DNA of 64,000 nt, from contig NZ_CP019431.1 of assembly GCF_009866765.1 (NCBI RefSeq), positions 1,488,001 through 1,552,000 of the forward strand. The letters run 5' to 3'. The number at the start of each line of letters is the position of its first letter. Position 1 is the stretch's first letter. Under the pieces are notes generated by a model. The model was not told the DNA's origin. It made no database searches and worked only from the letters and a program-made list of their open reading frames with translations. This document shows, one piece after another, positions 26,980 through 36,660 of the stretch. Made by a program: the position numbers and the translations under genes. This DNA is from Pseudomonas sp. S35. Lineage in GTDB: Bacteria > Pseudomonadota > Gammaproteobacteria > Pseudomonadales > Pseudomonadaceae.

Positions 26980-29484
26980 CTAGCGGGTTTCTTCGGGTTC
27001 AGCCGGTTGTTCGGCCGCGCCATCCACACGATGCAAGGCCACCTGGCGTATCGACAGGCGAATCTCGGCCGGCAACACACGTTTGGCCGCGCCTTCGGCC
27101 AGTTCGCCCAGCAGGTCGTGGTAACTCAATTTGCCGGCCTCGTCGCGGCGCAGCACATCTTGTTCCAGCAACGTCTGGATGAAATGTCGGAAAAGGCTCT
27201 TGTCGAAGAACTCCGGCGCATTGAGGCCATGCAGGATCGACAGGCGCTGGGCCATGATGGTGCAGAGGTCTTCCAGTTCTTCGGCGCTGATGCTGTTCTG
27301 GCCGCTGTTGAGCAGCAGCGAGATCGCCATGTAGAAGCGTTGCAAGGTCTGGGCGATGCTTTTGGACAGCAGTGTCAGCAGCACAAAGTGCCGTGAACTC
27401 GGCGCCGGGCGCAGGTACACGGCGTTTTCGAAGCGCAGCAGGCCTTGCTCGACAAACGCTTCCAGCCACTGGTCGACCACGGTGTCGAGCTCTTCCAGCG
27501 ACCAACGGATAAACAGCTCCGATTGCAGGTACGGGTACAGCGCGTGGGTGTAGCGCAGGATCTGCTCGCGGCTCATCCGCGAGCTGCTCTGGAAGAAACT
27601 CGCCAGTAGCGCCGGCAGGGCGAAGATGTGCAGCACGTTGTTGCGGTAGTAGGTCATCAGGACGGCGTTCTGCTCGTCCAGGTACACAATCTTGCCCAGG
27701 GCGTCGCTCTGTTCCGACAGCAGGTCCATGTCCTTGACGTGCTTGATCAGCGCCAGGCCATCGCCTTCCGGCAGGGTGGTGTGCGGCGAGTACGGCACGC
27801 GACGCAACAACGCGAGGTACAGGTCCAGTTGGCGGGCCATCGCCTGCTCATCCAGGGCCAGGCGCGTGGTCGACAGCAGCGCCAGGGCCACCAGGTTCAC
27901 CGGGTTCACGGCTGCCGCTTCGTTCAAGTGACGCGCCACCCGTTCGCCGAGACGGTGGGTGGTTTCGTTGAGCCACGCCGGCTTGTAGTTCGGGCCCAGT
28001 TCCTGGGCGCGCCAGTCGGGTTGTTCGCTGTCGAGGAATTGCGCCAGTTTGATCGGTTCGCCGAAGTTGACCGCGACTTGGCCAAAACGCTGCTTGAGCG
28101 CGCCGACCACTTTGAAAATATCGAAGATCGACTCTTTTTTCTTGCTCGCGCCGCGCAACTCGCCGAGGTAAGTGCGGCCTTCGAGTACACGCTCGTAGCC
28201 GATATACACCGGCACAAACACGATCGGCATGCGCGAGGAGCGCAGGAAGCTGCGCAGGGTGATCGCCAGCATCCCGGTCTTTGGTTGCAGCATGCGCCCG
28301 GTGCGCGAGCGACCGCCTTCGACGAAGTACTCCACCGGGAAACCCTTGGTGAACAGGGTGTGCAGGTATTCGTTGAACACCGAGGTGTACAGCGGGTTGC
28401 CCTTGAAGGTGCGGCGCATGAAAAACGCACCGCCACGGCGCAGCAGGCTGCCGATCACCGGCATGTTCAGGTTGATACCCGCAGCGATATGCGGCGGCGT
28501 CAGACCATTTTTGAACAGCAGGTACGACAGCAGCAGGTAGTCGATATGGCTGCGGTGGCAAGGCACGTAGATCACCTCGTACCCCTGGGCAACCTTCTGC
28601 ACGCCTTCGATGTTATTGACCTTGATGCCGTCGTAGATCTTGTTCCAGAACCAGCTCAGCACCACTTCCAGGAAGCGGATCGCGGTGTAGGTGTAGTCCG
28701 AGGCAATCTCATTGCCATAGCGCAGGGCCTGGGCCTTGGCTTTTTCCGGGGAGATTTTCTCGCGTTCGGCTTCGTCGGCAATGGCCTGGCGCACCAGCGG
28801 CATATTCACCAGGCCTTTGACCAGGTTACGCCGGTGGGACAGGTCGGGGCCGATCACGGCGGTCTTCAGGTTACGAAAGTGCACACGCAGGATGCGCTGG
28901 GCCATGCGCACGGTGCGTTCGTGCCCTTTATTGTGCTCGATCAATTCACGCAGGTTGATGGGCGCGGAGAATTGCACACGGGTCTTGCGACCCAGGATCA
29001 GGATGCTCAACAGGCGGCGCAGACGGCCGGTGACGGCCCAGCTGTCGGCAAACAGCAGTTTCCACGGGCTGGACTCGCTCGCCGGGGTTTGCCCCCAGAA
29101 CACGCTGACCGGAATGATTTGTGCATTCTCTTCGGCGTGATCGGTCAGGGTATTGACCAGGCGGGTCAGCGTCGGCGGCGCGCCGCGCTTGTCCTGGCGA
29201 CCGAGCCAGTCCGGCTCTGGCGTGAGGTAGAAGAACGCCGCTGGCTCCATCAACGGGCCTACGGATACCGGCAGCACCGGGCGCGGCAAACCGGCCTTGG
29301 TGCACTCGGCATCGACCACGGCCAATTCGGTGAGGGAGGGCGATTGCAGGACGTAGAACACCGGCCGGCTGCGGTCCAGGTTAAGGGTTAGGGACGACTG
29401 ATTGATCGTCTCCGAGCGAACCCAGAGGTACAACAGTCGGCGCAAGGTGCCAAACACCAGACGGCGGAACGGAGAGCGGGTCAT
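26980..29484 (-). CDS. plsB: Glycerol-3-phosphate acyltransferase PlsB
   Basis: 834 residues; first step of phospholipid synthesis (acyl transfer to sn-1 of glycerol-3-phosphate) at the inner membrane. The acyltransferase signature is HRSHID, with H310 and D315 (HX4D), followed by [15 protein letters not shown], and [11 protein letters not shown] for substrate binding. Size fits the family (E. coli 807). The start [12 protein letters not shown] at 29484 is chosen; a frame from 29562 adds 26 residues rich in serine and alanine with no ribosome site. Convergence is only with the small downstream genes. Confidence 0.95.
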   Translation of the reverse strand: MTRSPFRRLVFGTLRRLLYLWVRSETINQSSLTLNLDRSRPVFYVLQSPSLTELAVVDAECTKAGLPRPVLPVSVGPLMEPAAFFYLTPEPDWLGRQDKRGAPPTLTRLVNTLTDHAEENAQIIPVSVFWGQTPASESSPWKLLFADSWAVTGRLRRLLSILILGRKTRVQFSAPINLRELIEHNKGHERTVRMAQRILRVHFRNLKTAVIGPDLSHRRNLVKGLVNMPLVRQAIADEAEREKISPEKAKAQALRYGNEIASDYTYTAIRFLEVVLSWFWNKIYDGIKVNNIEGVQKVAQGYEVIYVPCHRSHIDYLLLSYLLFKNGLTPPHIAAGINLNMPVIGSLLRRGGAFFMRRTFKGNPLYTSVFNEYLHTLFTKGFPVEYFVEGGRSRTGRMLQPKTGMLAITLRSFLRSSRMPIVFVPVYIGYERVLEGRTYLGELRGASKKKESIFDIFKVVGALKQRFGQVAVNFGEPIKLAQFLDSEQPDWRAQELGPNYKPAWLNETTHRLGERVARHLNEAAAVNPVNLVALALLSTTRLALDEQAMARQLDLYLALLRRVPYSPHTTLPEGDGLALIKHVKDMDLLSEQSDALGKIVYLDEQNAVLMTYYRNNVLHIFALPALLASFFQSSSRMSREQILRYTHALYPYLQSELFIRWSLEELDTVVDQWLEAFVEQGLLRFENAVYLRPAPSSRHFVLLTLLSKSIAQTLQRFYMAISLLLNSGQNSISAEELEDLCTIMAQRLSILHGLNAPEFFDKSLFRHFIQTLLEQDVLRRDEAGKLSYHDLLGELAEGAAKRVLPAEIRLSIRQVALHRVDGAAEQPAEPEETR

Positions 29485-29585
29485 AGGCGAGCTGCTTGAA
29501 GTGGAAAAAAACCGAGCAGGCGCTCGGGCGGGTAGTGTGCCGTATTCGCCGAAAATCGGCAAAAAAGCAGCGATGTAAACTTGAG

Positions 29586-29613
29586 TTGATCGCTTTTGAG
29601 CCTGTCTTATACT
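29586..29613 (+). promoter_or_regulatory. Predicted sigma-70 promoter of the cold-shock gene
   Basis: TTGATC at 29586-29591 and TATACT at 29608-29613 are separated by 16 bases. The start would give an untranslated leader of about 48 bases, moderately long as for other csp genes. It is divergent from plsB. Confidence 0.6.
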
Positions 29614-29668
29614 CGGCAGTTCAATGCGAACGACTCAACAATAAAAAACGTACGTGGGAGTAAAATAG

Positions 29669-29878
29669 ATGGCAACGCGCGAAACCGGCAATGTGAAGTG
29701 GTTCAACGATGCAAAGGGCTATGGCTTCATTCAGCGTGAAGATGGCAAGGATGTGTTTGTGCACTACCGTGCCATTCGCGGTGATGGCCATCGTTCCCTG
29801 GCCGAGGGCCAGCAGGTGGAATACGCCGTGGTGACCGGCGAGAAGGGGTTGCAGGCGGAGGATGTAGTCGGTTTGTAA
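29669..29878 (+). CDS. Cold-shock protein (CspA family)
   Basis: 69 residues, the standard size for a single-domain cold-shock RNA/DNA-binding protein. RNP1 is visible as KGYGFIQ and RNP2 as VFVHY, with the N-terminal [12 protein letters not shown] typical of CspA. It should melt RNA structures. A ribosome site GGGAG precedes the ATG. The closest named Pseudomonas paralogue cannot be told from sequence alone. Confidence 0.95.
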   Translation: MATRETGNVKWFNDAKGYGFIQREDGKDVFVHYRAIRGDGHRSLAEGQQVEYAVVTGEKGLQAEDVVGL

Positions 29879-29905
29879 TACGGGTTTTTGTTACACCGCA
29901 GAACC

Positions 29906-29937
29906 CATGTGGGAGGGGGCAAGCCCCCTCCCACATG
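29906..29937 (-). repeat. REP palindrome, inverted orientation
   Basis: CATGTGGGAGGGGGC pairs perfectly with GCCCCCTCCCACATG around an AA loop, 28 bases after the csp stop. It is the reverse complement in loop sequence (CAAG instead of CTTG) of the element at 2402-2435. Confidence 0.9.
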
Positions 29938-29961
29938 TTGATTGTGGTTTACCGCTCAGGC

Positions 29962-30339
29962 TCAGGCAGTTTTCCAAGTGATCTGCTCTTCACCGTCTGC
30001 GCTGATGCGGACCCAGGTGTCGGCGCTTTCCTCACCTTCTTCCTCGACCCACGTGCCCGGCGCGCAACGCACTTCCACATTCAGCGCGGCGAATGCAGCA
30101 CGCGCACAGGCGATGTCGTCGTCCCACGGGGTCTGGTCACTTTCCAGGTACAGGCTGTTCCACTTGCCTACGGCTTTGGGCAGCCAGGTGACGGGCACAT
30201 TGCCGGCCTTGCACTTGTAGGTCTGGCCACGCTGGACCCAGTCGCTGCACGGGCCCAGGGCGGCGCCCAGCCAGGCGGCGATGGCCTTGTAGTCGACGTC
30301 AGCGTCCTTCAGGTAAATCTCGATATCGGGTTGGCGCAT
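29962..30339 (-). CDS. Conserved hypothetical protein
   Basis: 125 residues from ATG 30339 (MRQPDIEIYLKDADVDYKAIAAWL), with GAGGAAC a few bases upstream. Cytoplasmic, acidic at the C-terminus (GTWVEEEGEES), three cysteines. I do not recognise a domain. It is between csp and rlmA; in P. aeruginosa I recall a hypothetical in the same place (PA1160). Confidence 0.75.
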   Translation of the reverse strand: MRQPDIEIYLKDADVDYKAIAAWLGAALGPCSDWVQRGQTYKCKAGNVPVTWLPKAVGKWNSLYLESDQTPWDDDIACARAAFAALNVEVRCAPGTWVEEEGEESADTWVRISADGEEQITWKTA

Positions 30340-30392
30340 GGATGTTCCTCGTTGCGGGATTCGAAAATCCATTCGCGGATACTTAAAGTCGG

Positions 30393-31202
30393 TTATTGAA
30401 GCACGAAATAGTCATAGCGCATCGACACGGTGACCAGCAGCGGCTCGACGGCTTCGACTACTTGGGCACGACGCTCGGCGCTGGCACGCCAGCCGTGGGG
30501 CGTCATGGCCAGCAGGTTGGCGCGGTCTTTGGGCTCGGCCAGGCTCAGCGTGAATTCCAGGGTTTCGCTGTGGGCCAGGCTCATGCCGTCCGGCACCAGG
30601 GCCAGGTGTTTGTCGTCGGTGTACTCGCGCACTTCGTCGTACAGGCGCTCGCGCAACTCCATCAGGTGGCCGCTGGTCGGGCCTACCTTCATCAGGCCGC
30701 CGCCGGGGCTGAGCAGGCGCTTGGCTTCTTGCCAGTCGAGCGGGCTGAACACGCTGGCAAGAAACTGGCAGCTGGCATCGGCCAGCGGCACGCGGGCCAT
30801 GCTGGCGATCAACCAGGTCAGCGCCGGGTTGCGTTTGCACGCACGCTTGACCGCTTCCTTGGAAATATCCAGCGCGTAGCCATCGGCGTGGGGCAGGGCG
30901 TCGGCGATTTGCGCGGTGTAGTAACCCTCGCCACAGCCGATGTCCACCCAGCGCTGCGGCGCGCGTTCTGCGGCCAGCTCAGCCAGGCGCTTGGCCACTG
31001 GCGCGTAGTGCCCAGCGTTGAGGAAATCACGGCGCGCTTCGACCATTGCCAGGTTATCGCCCGGGTCGCGGCTGTTCTTGTGCTGCACCGGCAACAGGTT
31101 CAGGTAACCCTGGCGCGCCCGGTCGAAACGGTGCCCGGCCGGGCACGCCACGCCGTTGTCCACCGCATTGAGCGGGGCGCTGCAAATGGGGCAGGCGAGC
31201 AT
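30393..31202 (-). CDS. rlmA: RlmA-type 23S rRNA (guanine-N1) methyltransferase
   Basis: 269 residues, the length of E. coli RlmA, which methylates G745 of 23S rRNA. An N-terminal zinc finger is visible (C4, C7, C20, H24), then a SAM-binding domain with VDIGCGEGYYT. The start overlaps the dapE stop by three bases, so it is translationally coupled to dapE, on the minus strand. A neighbouring RlmA-type specificity (G748) exists in other bacteria, so the position is inferred. Confidence 0.92.
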   Translation of the reverse strand: MLACPICSAPLNAVDNGVACPAGHRFDRARQGYLNLLPVQHKNSRDPGDNLAMVEARRDFLNAGHYAPVAKRLAELAAERAPQRWVDIGCGEGYYTAQIADALPHADGYALDISKEAVKRACKRNPALTWLIASMARVPLADASCQFLASVFSPLDWQEAKRLLSPGGGLMKVGPTSGHLMELRERLYDEVREYTDDKHLALVPDGMSLAHSETLEFTLSLAEPKDRANLLAMTPHGWRASAERRAQVVEAVEPLLVTVSMRYDYFVLQ

Positions 31203-32353
31203 CAGGCGAGCAACTTGATCAGGGTCTGGTAATAGATTTCGGTCAGTACATCGAGGTCGCTGGCGAGGATACGCTCGTTGACCTGATGGATCGTCGCGTT
31301 GACCGGGCCCAGCTCGACCACTTGGGTGCCGAGGGTGGCAATGAAACGGCCATCCGAGGTGCCGCCACTGGTGGACGCCTTGGTCTCGCGACCGGTGATC
31401 GCCTTGATGCTTGCCGACACCGCATCGAGCAATGCGCCCGGTTCGGTGAGGAACGGCAGACCCGACAGCGCCCACTCCACATGCCAGTCCAGGCCATGTT
31501 TGTCGAGGATGGCCGCAACGCGTTGCTGCAGGCCTTCGACGGTGGATTCGGTGGAGAAACGGAAGTTGAATACCGCCGTCAGGTCACCCGGGATCACGTT
31601 GGTGGCGCCGGTGCCGGAATTGAGGTTGGAGATCTGGAAGCTGGTCGGCGGGAAGAACGTGTTGCCGTCATCCCAATGCTCGGCGGCCAATTCCGCCAGG
31701 GCTGCTGCGGCCAGGTGGATCGGGTTCTTCGCCAGGTGCGGGTAGGCCACGTGGCCTTGTACGCCGCGCACGGTCAGGGTGGCGCCAAGGGAGCCGCGAC
31801 GGCCGTTCTTGACCACGTCGCCCACCAGGGTGGTGCTTGACGGCTCGCCGACGATGCACCAGTCCAGGCGCTCTTTGCGCGCAGCCAGGCGTTCGATCAC
31901 GGCCTTGGTGCCGTGGTGCGCCGGGCCTTCTTCATCGCTGGTGATCAGGAAGGCCACCGAGCCCTTGTGGTCCGGGTAGTCGGCGACAAAACGCTCCGCC
32001 GCCACCAGCATCGCGGCCAGGCTGCCTTTCATGTCCGCTGCGCCACGCCCGCAGAGCATGCCGTTTTCGTCGATCAACGCGTCGAACGGGTCGTTCTGCC
32101 AGGCCTGCACCGGGCCGGTCGGCACCACGTCAGTGTGGCCGGCGAAGCACAGCACTGGCCCCTCGTGCTTGCCGTGGGTGGCCCAGAAGTTATCCACCTC
32201 GAAGATGCGCATCGGCTCCAGCGCAAAACCAGCGTCGCCCAGGCGCTGCATCATCAGCTTCTGGCAATCGGCGTCGATCGGCGTGACCGAGGGACGACGG
32301 ATCAGGTCGATGGCAAGTTGAAGGGTCGGCGAAAGGTCGGCATGGGCCGTCAT
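31202..32353 (-). CDS. dapE: Succinyl-diaminopimelate desuccinylase
   Basis: 383 residues; hydrolyses N-succinyl-LL-diaminopimelate to LL-diaminopimelate in lysine and peptidoglycan synthesis. M20 metallopeptidase: [12 protein letters not shown] carries the first metal histidine and aspartate, [10 protein letters not shown] the bridging aspartate, and TSDEEGPA the catalytic glutamate pair. ATG 32353 has GGAG eight bases upstream. The upstream region holds a REPIN; rlmA follows with overlap. Confidence 0.96.
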   Translation of the reverse strand: MTAHADLSPTLQLAIDLIRRPSVTPIDADCQKLMMQRLGDAGFALEPMRIFEVDNFWATHGKHEGPVLCFAGHTDVVPTGPVQAWQNDPFDALIDENGMLCGRGAADMKGSLAAMLVAAERFVADYPDHKGSVAFLITSDEEGPAHHGTKAVIERLAARKERLDWCIVGEPSSTTLVGDVVKNGRRGSLGATLTVRGVQGHVAYPHLAKNPIHLAAAALAELAAEHWDDGNTFFPPTSFQISNLNSGTGATNVIPGDLTAVFNFRFSTESTVEGLQQRVAAILDKHGLDWHVEWALSGLPFLTEPGALLDAVSASIKAITGRETKASTSGGTSDGRFIATLGTQVVELGPVNATIHQVNERILASDLDVLTEIYYQTLIKLLA

Positions 32354-32414
32354 GGGAAAACTCCGGAAGCGTGTAATGGGCGCAGGACGAATGTGCTGAA
32401 ACGGCGCAGATTCA

Positions 32415-32505
32415 ATGTGGGAGGGGGCTTGCCCCCGATGGCGGTGTATCAGCAACTCATTAGCTGACTGACACGCTGCTATCGGGGGCAAGCCCCCTCC
32501 CACAT
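32415..32505. repeat. REPIN (two inverted REPs with a conserved spacer)
   Basis: A REP at 32415-32439 (ATGTGGGAGGGGGCTTGCCC then CCGAT) and its inverted copy at 32481-32505 flank a 41-base spacer whose ends are also partly complementary (GCGGTGT... with ...ACACGCTGC). That is the full REPIN structure described in P. fluorescens. It lies between the dapE start and the ndvB end. No transposase of the RAYT type is in the window. Confidence 0.88.
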
Positions 32506-32553
32506 AAGGCAATCGGTGCTGGCCTGATCCAACAAAACGGCCGTTATCTTATA

Positions 32554-32581
32554 GCAAAACGGCGACCAGAGGCCGCCGTTT
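32554..32581 (-). terminator. Probable terminator after ndvB
   Basis: On the minus strand AAACGGCG and CGCCGTTT form an 8-base stem followed by TTTTGC. It begins 19 bases after the ndvB stop. Confidence 0.55.
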
Positions 32582-32599
32582 AGTGCATTGCGCAAGTTT

Positions 32600-35191
32600 T
32601 TACGCCGCAGGCGCAGGCTCAGGCGCGGCTGCCGGTTTGGGCAGCGACGACAGGAACGCCATGATCAGCGCCGCCACATACGGCAGCGACTGCACCAGCA
32701 GCATCACCACCCAGAAGCGGATGTCGTTGCTCGGCAGGCCCTGTACCAGGAAGATTCCCAGCGCTGCGCCCCACAACAGCAGCATGATGAACATCTCTTC
32801 GCGGGCTTCGGAAATCGCGACCCAGAAGCCGTGGTTATCCGCGTTTTTCGGTGTACGAAAGAACGGAATGCTGGTGGTGAAAAAACCGTACAGCACCGCC
32901 TTGGCGATGGTGTGCGACAACGCCAGACCTGCCAGGGCCGCGCAGAACGCGTCCTTGAGGTTTACGCCAACGGCACGACGGTACAAGAAGATGATCTTGC
33001 CCACCTTGAACACGAACAGCGCCAGCGGCGGGATCGCGAAAATCAACAGCGGCGGGTCGACCCGCGTCGGCACGATGATCATCGCCGCCGACCACAACAG
33101 CGCGCCGACGGTGAAGAAGATGTTCATGCCGTCCGCCACCCACGGCAACCAGCCCGCGAGGAAGTGGTAGCGCTGGCCACGGGTCAGCTCGGTGTCCTTG
33201 CCGCGCAGCAGGCTGGCAGTGTGGCGCTTGATGATCTGGATCGCGCCGTAGGCCCAGCGGAAACGCTGCTTCTTGAAGTCGATAAACGTATCGGGCATCA
33301 GGCCCTTGCCGTAGCTGTCGTGGTAATACGCCGCTGACAGACCTTTCTCGAACACCCGCAGGCCCAGTTCGGCGTCTTCGCAGATGCACCAGTCGGCCCA
33401 GCCGAGTTCTTCGAGCACCGAGCGACGGGTCATGGTCATGGTGCCGTGCTGGATGATCGCGTCGCGGTCGTTGCGGGTGACCATGCCGATATGGAAGAAG
33501 CCTTTGTATTCCGCATAGCAGAGCTTCTTGAACGTGCTTTCGTTCTGGTCGCGGTAATCCTGGGGCGACTGCACCACGGCGATTTTCGGGTCGGCGAAGT
33601 GCGGCACCATGTGCTTGAGCCAGTTAGGCGACACGCAGTAGTCCGAGTCGATCACCGCGATCACTTCGGCATCCTTGGCGGTATGCGGGATCAGGTAGTT
33701 CAGCGCGCCGCCCTTGAAACCGGCCAGGGGCGCGACGTGGAAGAACTTGAAGCGCGGGCCGAGGGTTTCGCAGTAGTCGCGCACCGGTTCCCATACCGCG
33801 GGGTCTTTGGTGTTGTTGTCGATGATCAGGACTTCGTAGTCCGGGTAATCGAGGGCAGCCAGCGCGTCGAGGGTCTGTTTGACCATATCAGGCGGCTCGT
33901 TGTAGCACGGCACGTGGATCGACACTTTGGGGCGGTAGTGCGAATCCCCTTCAACCGGTAGGAATTCACGGCGACGCTTGTGGGTCCAGACTGCTTCCGC
34001 CAGTTCGTGGGCTTCGGTCAGCAACACGATAAACACGCCGAGGGCGCCAAGCGCCAAGAGGATACCCACGGTGACACTGAACCAGGTGCTGTATTGCTGG
34101 CTGTAGTCGTAGCCGATCCACACCAGTACCGAGCCGCACAGGAACGCGATAAAGGTCAGGAAGGTCCGGCCACGCTGGCGCAGGGCCGAGCCGTCGATCA
34201 TCAGCAGGGTCAGGGACAGCAGTGCCAGCACCACCGAGCCGATGGCCAGCACGCGCCATTGCGGGATGGCGACCACAGGGCCTTCAAAGTTGAATTTCTG
34301 CTGGCGCGCGGCGTTGAACACGCCCCAATAGGCGCCCGCCGAGCCTTCGTCGCTGACTTTCCACGGCTGGTCGAAAGCCTCGATCACAAAGTAGTTGTAG
34401 CCCTGGCGATTGAGCTTGTTCACCAATGTACGCAGGTAAATCGCCTGGTCCGCCGGGGAGGTTTCATTACCCCCGCGCATACGTCCGTTGCTCGGCCAGC
34501 CAACTTCCGACAGCAGCAGCGGCTTTTTCGGGAACAGTTTTTTCAGATCCTTGGCCCGGTCGAGTACGTACTGGCCAGCCTTGTCCATCGGGATGTATTC
34601 CCAGAACGGCAGGATGTGCGCGGCGATCAGGTCGACGTGCTTGGCCAGTTGCGGGTTCTTTTCCCAGATGTGCCATTGCTCGGAGGTGGTCACCGGTACT
34701 TTTACCGCGCCACGCACCCGGTCCAGCAGCACGATCAGTGCCTCTGGGGTGATTTCTTCGCGGAACAGCGCTTCGTTGCCGACCACCACGCGCACAACAC
34801 TGCGCGAGCTGTTGGCGATCTCGATGGCGCGCTGGATTTCTCGCTCGTTACGCTCCAGGTCCGGGCTGATCCAGATCCCCAGCGTGACGCGCAGGCCGAA
34901 TTCTTCCGCCAGCTTGGGGATATCCCCCAGGGTGCCGTCGACCGAGTAGGTACGGATGTTGTCCGTCAGCTTGCTCATGATCGCAAGGTCTTGACGCATC
35001 TGTTCGTCGGTGGGGTACTGGTCTTTCTGTGGGAACTGGCCTTGCTGGAACGGCGAGTAGGAAAAACCGGAGATTTGCTCAGGCCAGTTGGGAGCAGTGA
35101 CCGGGCGGTTGATCAGCGCCCAGAAACCGGTGAAGAGCGCGGCAATTGCCAGCACGATCACCAGGTTGAGTCCAAATTTACGCGATGCCAT
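32600..35191 (-). CDS. ndvB: NdvB-type beta-glucan glucosyltransferase (GH17-GT2 fusion)
   Basis: 863 residues in the inner membrane. After a membrane anchor (8-28), residues about 40-310 form a GH17 glucanase-like domain with catalytic glutamates E140 (VVGNEALF) and E229 (LLSEVGWPS). Membrane segments follow (about 340-420), then a GT2 synthase domain from about 430 with DSDYCVS and the QRFRWAYG motif, then more membrane spans. In P. aeruginosa the equivalent (PA1163) makes cyclic beta-1,3-glucans and raises biofilm antibiotic tolerance. The ATG at 35191 is chosen; a longer frame to 35257 adds 22 residues with no support. It ends in a proline/alanine-rich tail. Confidence 0.9.
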   Translation of the reverse strand: MASRKFGLNLVIVLAIAALFTGFWALINRPVTAPNWPEQISGFSYSPFQQGQFPQKDQYPTDEQMRQDLAIMSKLTDNIRTYSVDGTLGDIPKLAEEFGLRVTLGIWISPDLERNEREIQRAIEIANSSRSVVRVVVGNEALFREEITPEALIVLLDRVRGAVKVPVTTSEQWHIWEKNPQLAKHVDLIAAHILPFWEYIPMDKAGQYVLDRAKDLKKLFPKKPLLLSEVGWPSNGRMRGGNETSPADQAIYLRTLVNKLNRQGYNYFVIEAFDQPWKVSDEGSAGAYWGVFNAARQQKFNFEGPVVAIPQWRVLAIGSVVLALLSLTLLMIDGSALRQRGRTFLTFIAFLCGSVLVWIGYDYSQQYSTWFSVTVGILLALGALGVFIVLLTEAHELAEAVWTHKRRREFLPVEGDSHYRPKVSIHVPCYNEPPDMVKQTLDALAALDYPDYEVLIIDNNTKDPAVWEPVRDYCETLGPRFKFFHVAPLAGFKGGALNYLIPHTAKDAEVIAVIDSDYCVSPNWLKHMVPHFADPKIAVVQSPQDYRDQNESTFKKLCYAEYKGFFHIGMVTRNDRDAIIQHGTMTMTRRSVLEELGWADWCICEDAELGLRVFEKGLSAAYYHDSYGKGLMPDTFIDFKKQRFRWAYGAIQIIKRHTASLLRGKDTELTRGQRYHFLAGWLPWVADGMNIFFTVGALLWSAAMIIVPTRVDPPLLIFAIPPLALFVFKVGKIIFLYRRAVGVNLKDAFCAALAGLALSHTIAKAVLYGFFTTSIPFFRTPKNADNHGFWVAISEAREEMFIMLLLWGAALGIFLVQGLPSNDIRFWVVMLLVQSLPYVAALIMAFLSSLPKPAAAPEPAPAA

Positions 35192-35408
35192 GGTTATGTC
35201 GGGTTCCAAAGGGTGTGGAACGAAAAGAGGTGTCGGCCTGCACCGAACGGCGCGCATCCTACACCGGCCTTTCCCTGAGCGTACAGCAGACAGAGAAAAG
35301 CCGGACGTTAGTCAGCGAAAGGTCATCTAAGTTCTTTACTTGTAGCTTGTCGCTTCGAACTTGTCGCTCGGTAGTCCATAATGCGCGCCGGTTTTTGGGG
35401 TAATGGTC

Positions 35409-36218
35409 ATGAGTACAGAAGATCCGCGGTTTGCAGGCGTCGCCCGCTTGTATGGCATAGAAGGCCTGGAACGCTTGAAAGCGGCCCATGTGGCGATCGT
35501 CGGCGTCGGCGGCGTGGGTTCCTGGGCGGCGGAAGCCATCGCCCGTTGCGGGGTAGGCGAGATTTCGCTGTTTGACCTGGATGACGTCTGCGTCAGCAAC
35601 AGCAACCGCCAACTGCACGCATTGGATAGCACCGTGGGCAAGCCCAAGGTCGAGGTAATGGCCGAACGCCTGCGCAGCATCAACCCCGATTGCACCGTGC
35701 ACGCGGTGGCGGATTTCGTAACCCGTGACACTATGGCCGAATACATCACGCCGAACATCGATTGCGTGATCGATTGCATCGACGCTGTGAACGCCAAGGC
35801 GGCGCTGATTGCCTGGTGCAAGCGTCGCAAGATCCAGATCATCACCACCGGCGGCGCTGGAGGCCAGATCGACCCGACGTTGATCCAGGTGTGCGACCTG
35901 AACCGCACCTTCAACGATCCGCTGGCCTCGAAGGTGCGCTCCACCCTGCGCCGTGACTACGGCTTCTCCCGCACCGTGACCCGCCATTACAGCGTGCCGT
36001 GCGTGTTTTCCACCGAGCAGCTGCGTTATCCCAAGCCGGACGGTAGCATCTGTTTGCAGAAGAGTTTTGTGGGGGATGGCGTGAAGTTGGACTGCGCCGG
36101 TGGGTTTGGCGCGGTGATTATGGTGACGGCCACGTTCGGTATGGTGGCGGCGACCAAGGCGGTGGACAAGATTGTGGCCGGGGTGCGCAGGCCTTCGGAG
36201 CGGGTCAAGCCCGCCTAG
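35409..36218 (+). CDS. tcdA: TcdA/CsdL, tRNA threonylcarbamoyladenosine dehydratase
   Basis: 269 residues; ATP-dependent cyclisation of t6A to ct6A in tRNA. An E1/ThiF-type fold with the nucleotide loop VGVGGVGSWAAEAIARCG, then DLDDVCVSNSNRQ, and an adenylation aspartate region; a C-terminal cysteine is expected for the family. ATG 35409 (MSTEDPRFAG) is preferred over 35403 two codons earlier; GGGG lies about ten bases upstream. It converges with csdE, its probable sulfur-relay partner. Confidence 0.93.
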   Translation: MSTEDPRFAGVARLYGIEGLERLKAAHVAIVGVGGVGSWAAEAIARCGVGEISLFDLDDVCVSNSNRQLHALDSTVGKPKVEVMAERLRSINPDCTVHAVADFVTRDTMAEYITPNIDCVIDCIDAVNAKAALIAWCKRRKIQIITTGGAGGQIDPTLIQVCDLNRTFNDPLASKVRSTLRRDYGFSRTVTRHYSVPCVFSTEQLRYPKPDGSICLQKSFVGDGVKLDCAGGFGAVIMVTATFGMVAATKAVDKIVAGVRRPSERVKPA

Positions 36219-36246
36219 ATCTTACTGTCGCACCGACCCTCTCCCA

Positions 36247-36660
36247 TTAGTTTTGTGTATGGCTCAGGTGGCGCATGCGCTGCAAGACTGCATTCAAGCC
36301 ATTGCTGCGCGATGGCGACAGTTGGCGGGAAAGCCCAAGTTGATTAAACCAGTCGGGCAGGTCGACCGCCTGCAACTGCGCCGCCGACAACCCATTGACC
36401 CGCGCCAGCAGCAACGCCACCAACCCGCGAATCATCCGCGCATCGCTGCTCGCGGCAAACTGCCAATGACCGTCCTGCAAACGCCCCACCAACCACACCA
36501 GGCTTTCGCAGCCTTGGACCAGGTTGGCGTCGACCTTCTCGTCATCGGCTAAAACCGGCAGTCGTTCGCCCCATTGCATCAGCATCCGCGCACGCTGCTC
36601 CCAACTACCTACGGCCTGAAACGCTTCCAGCGCGGCGGCTGCATCTACCGGCAAGCTCAT
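36247..36660 (-). CDS. csdE: CsdE/SufE-like sulfur acceptor
   Basis: 137 residues. SufE family with the sulfur-accepting cysteine C51 in QGCESLVWL. It takes persulfide sulfur from the cysteine desulfurase encoded just upstream, whose stop it overlaps by four bases. In E. coli the CsdA-CsdE-CsdL set serves ct6A formation through TcdA; the same trio is here. SufE itself is an alternative name, but the CsdA/TcdA context favours CsdE. Confidence 0.9.
   Translation of the reverse strand: MSLPVDAAAALEAFQAVGSWEQRARMLMQWGERLPVLADDEKVDANLVQGCESLVWLVGRLQDGHWQFAASSDARMIRGLVALLLARVNGLSAAQLQAVDLPDWFNQLGLSRQLSPSRSNGLNAVLQRMRHLSHTQN

Noticed and set aside
27628..29391. 587-codon frame antisense to plsB
   Set aside because: Shadow of plsB; glutamine/valine-rich without motifs.
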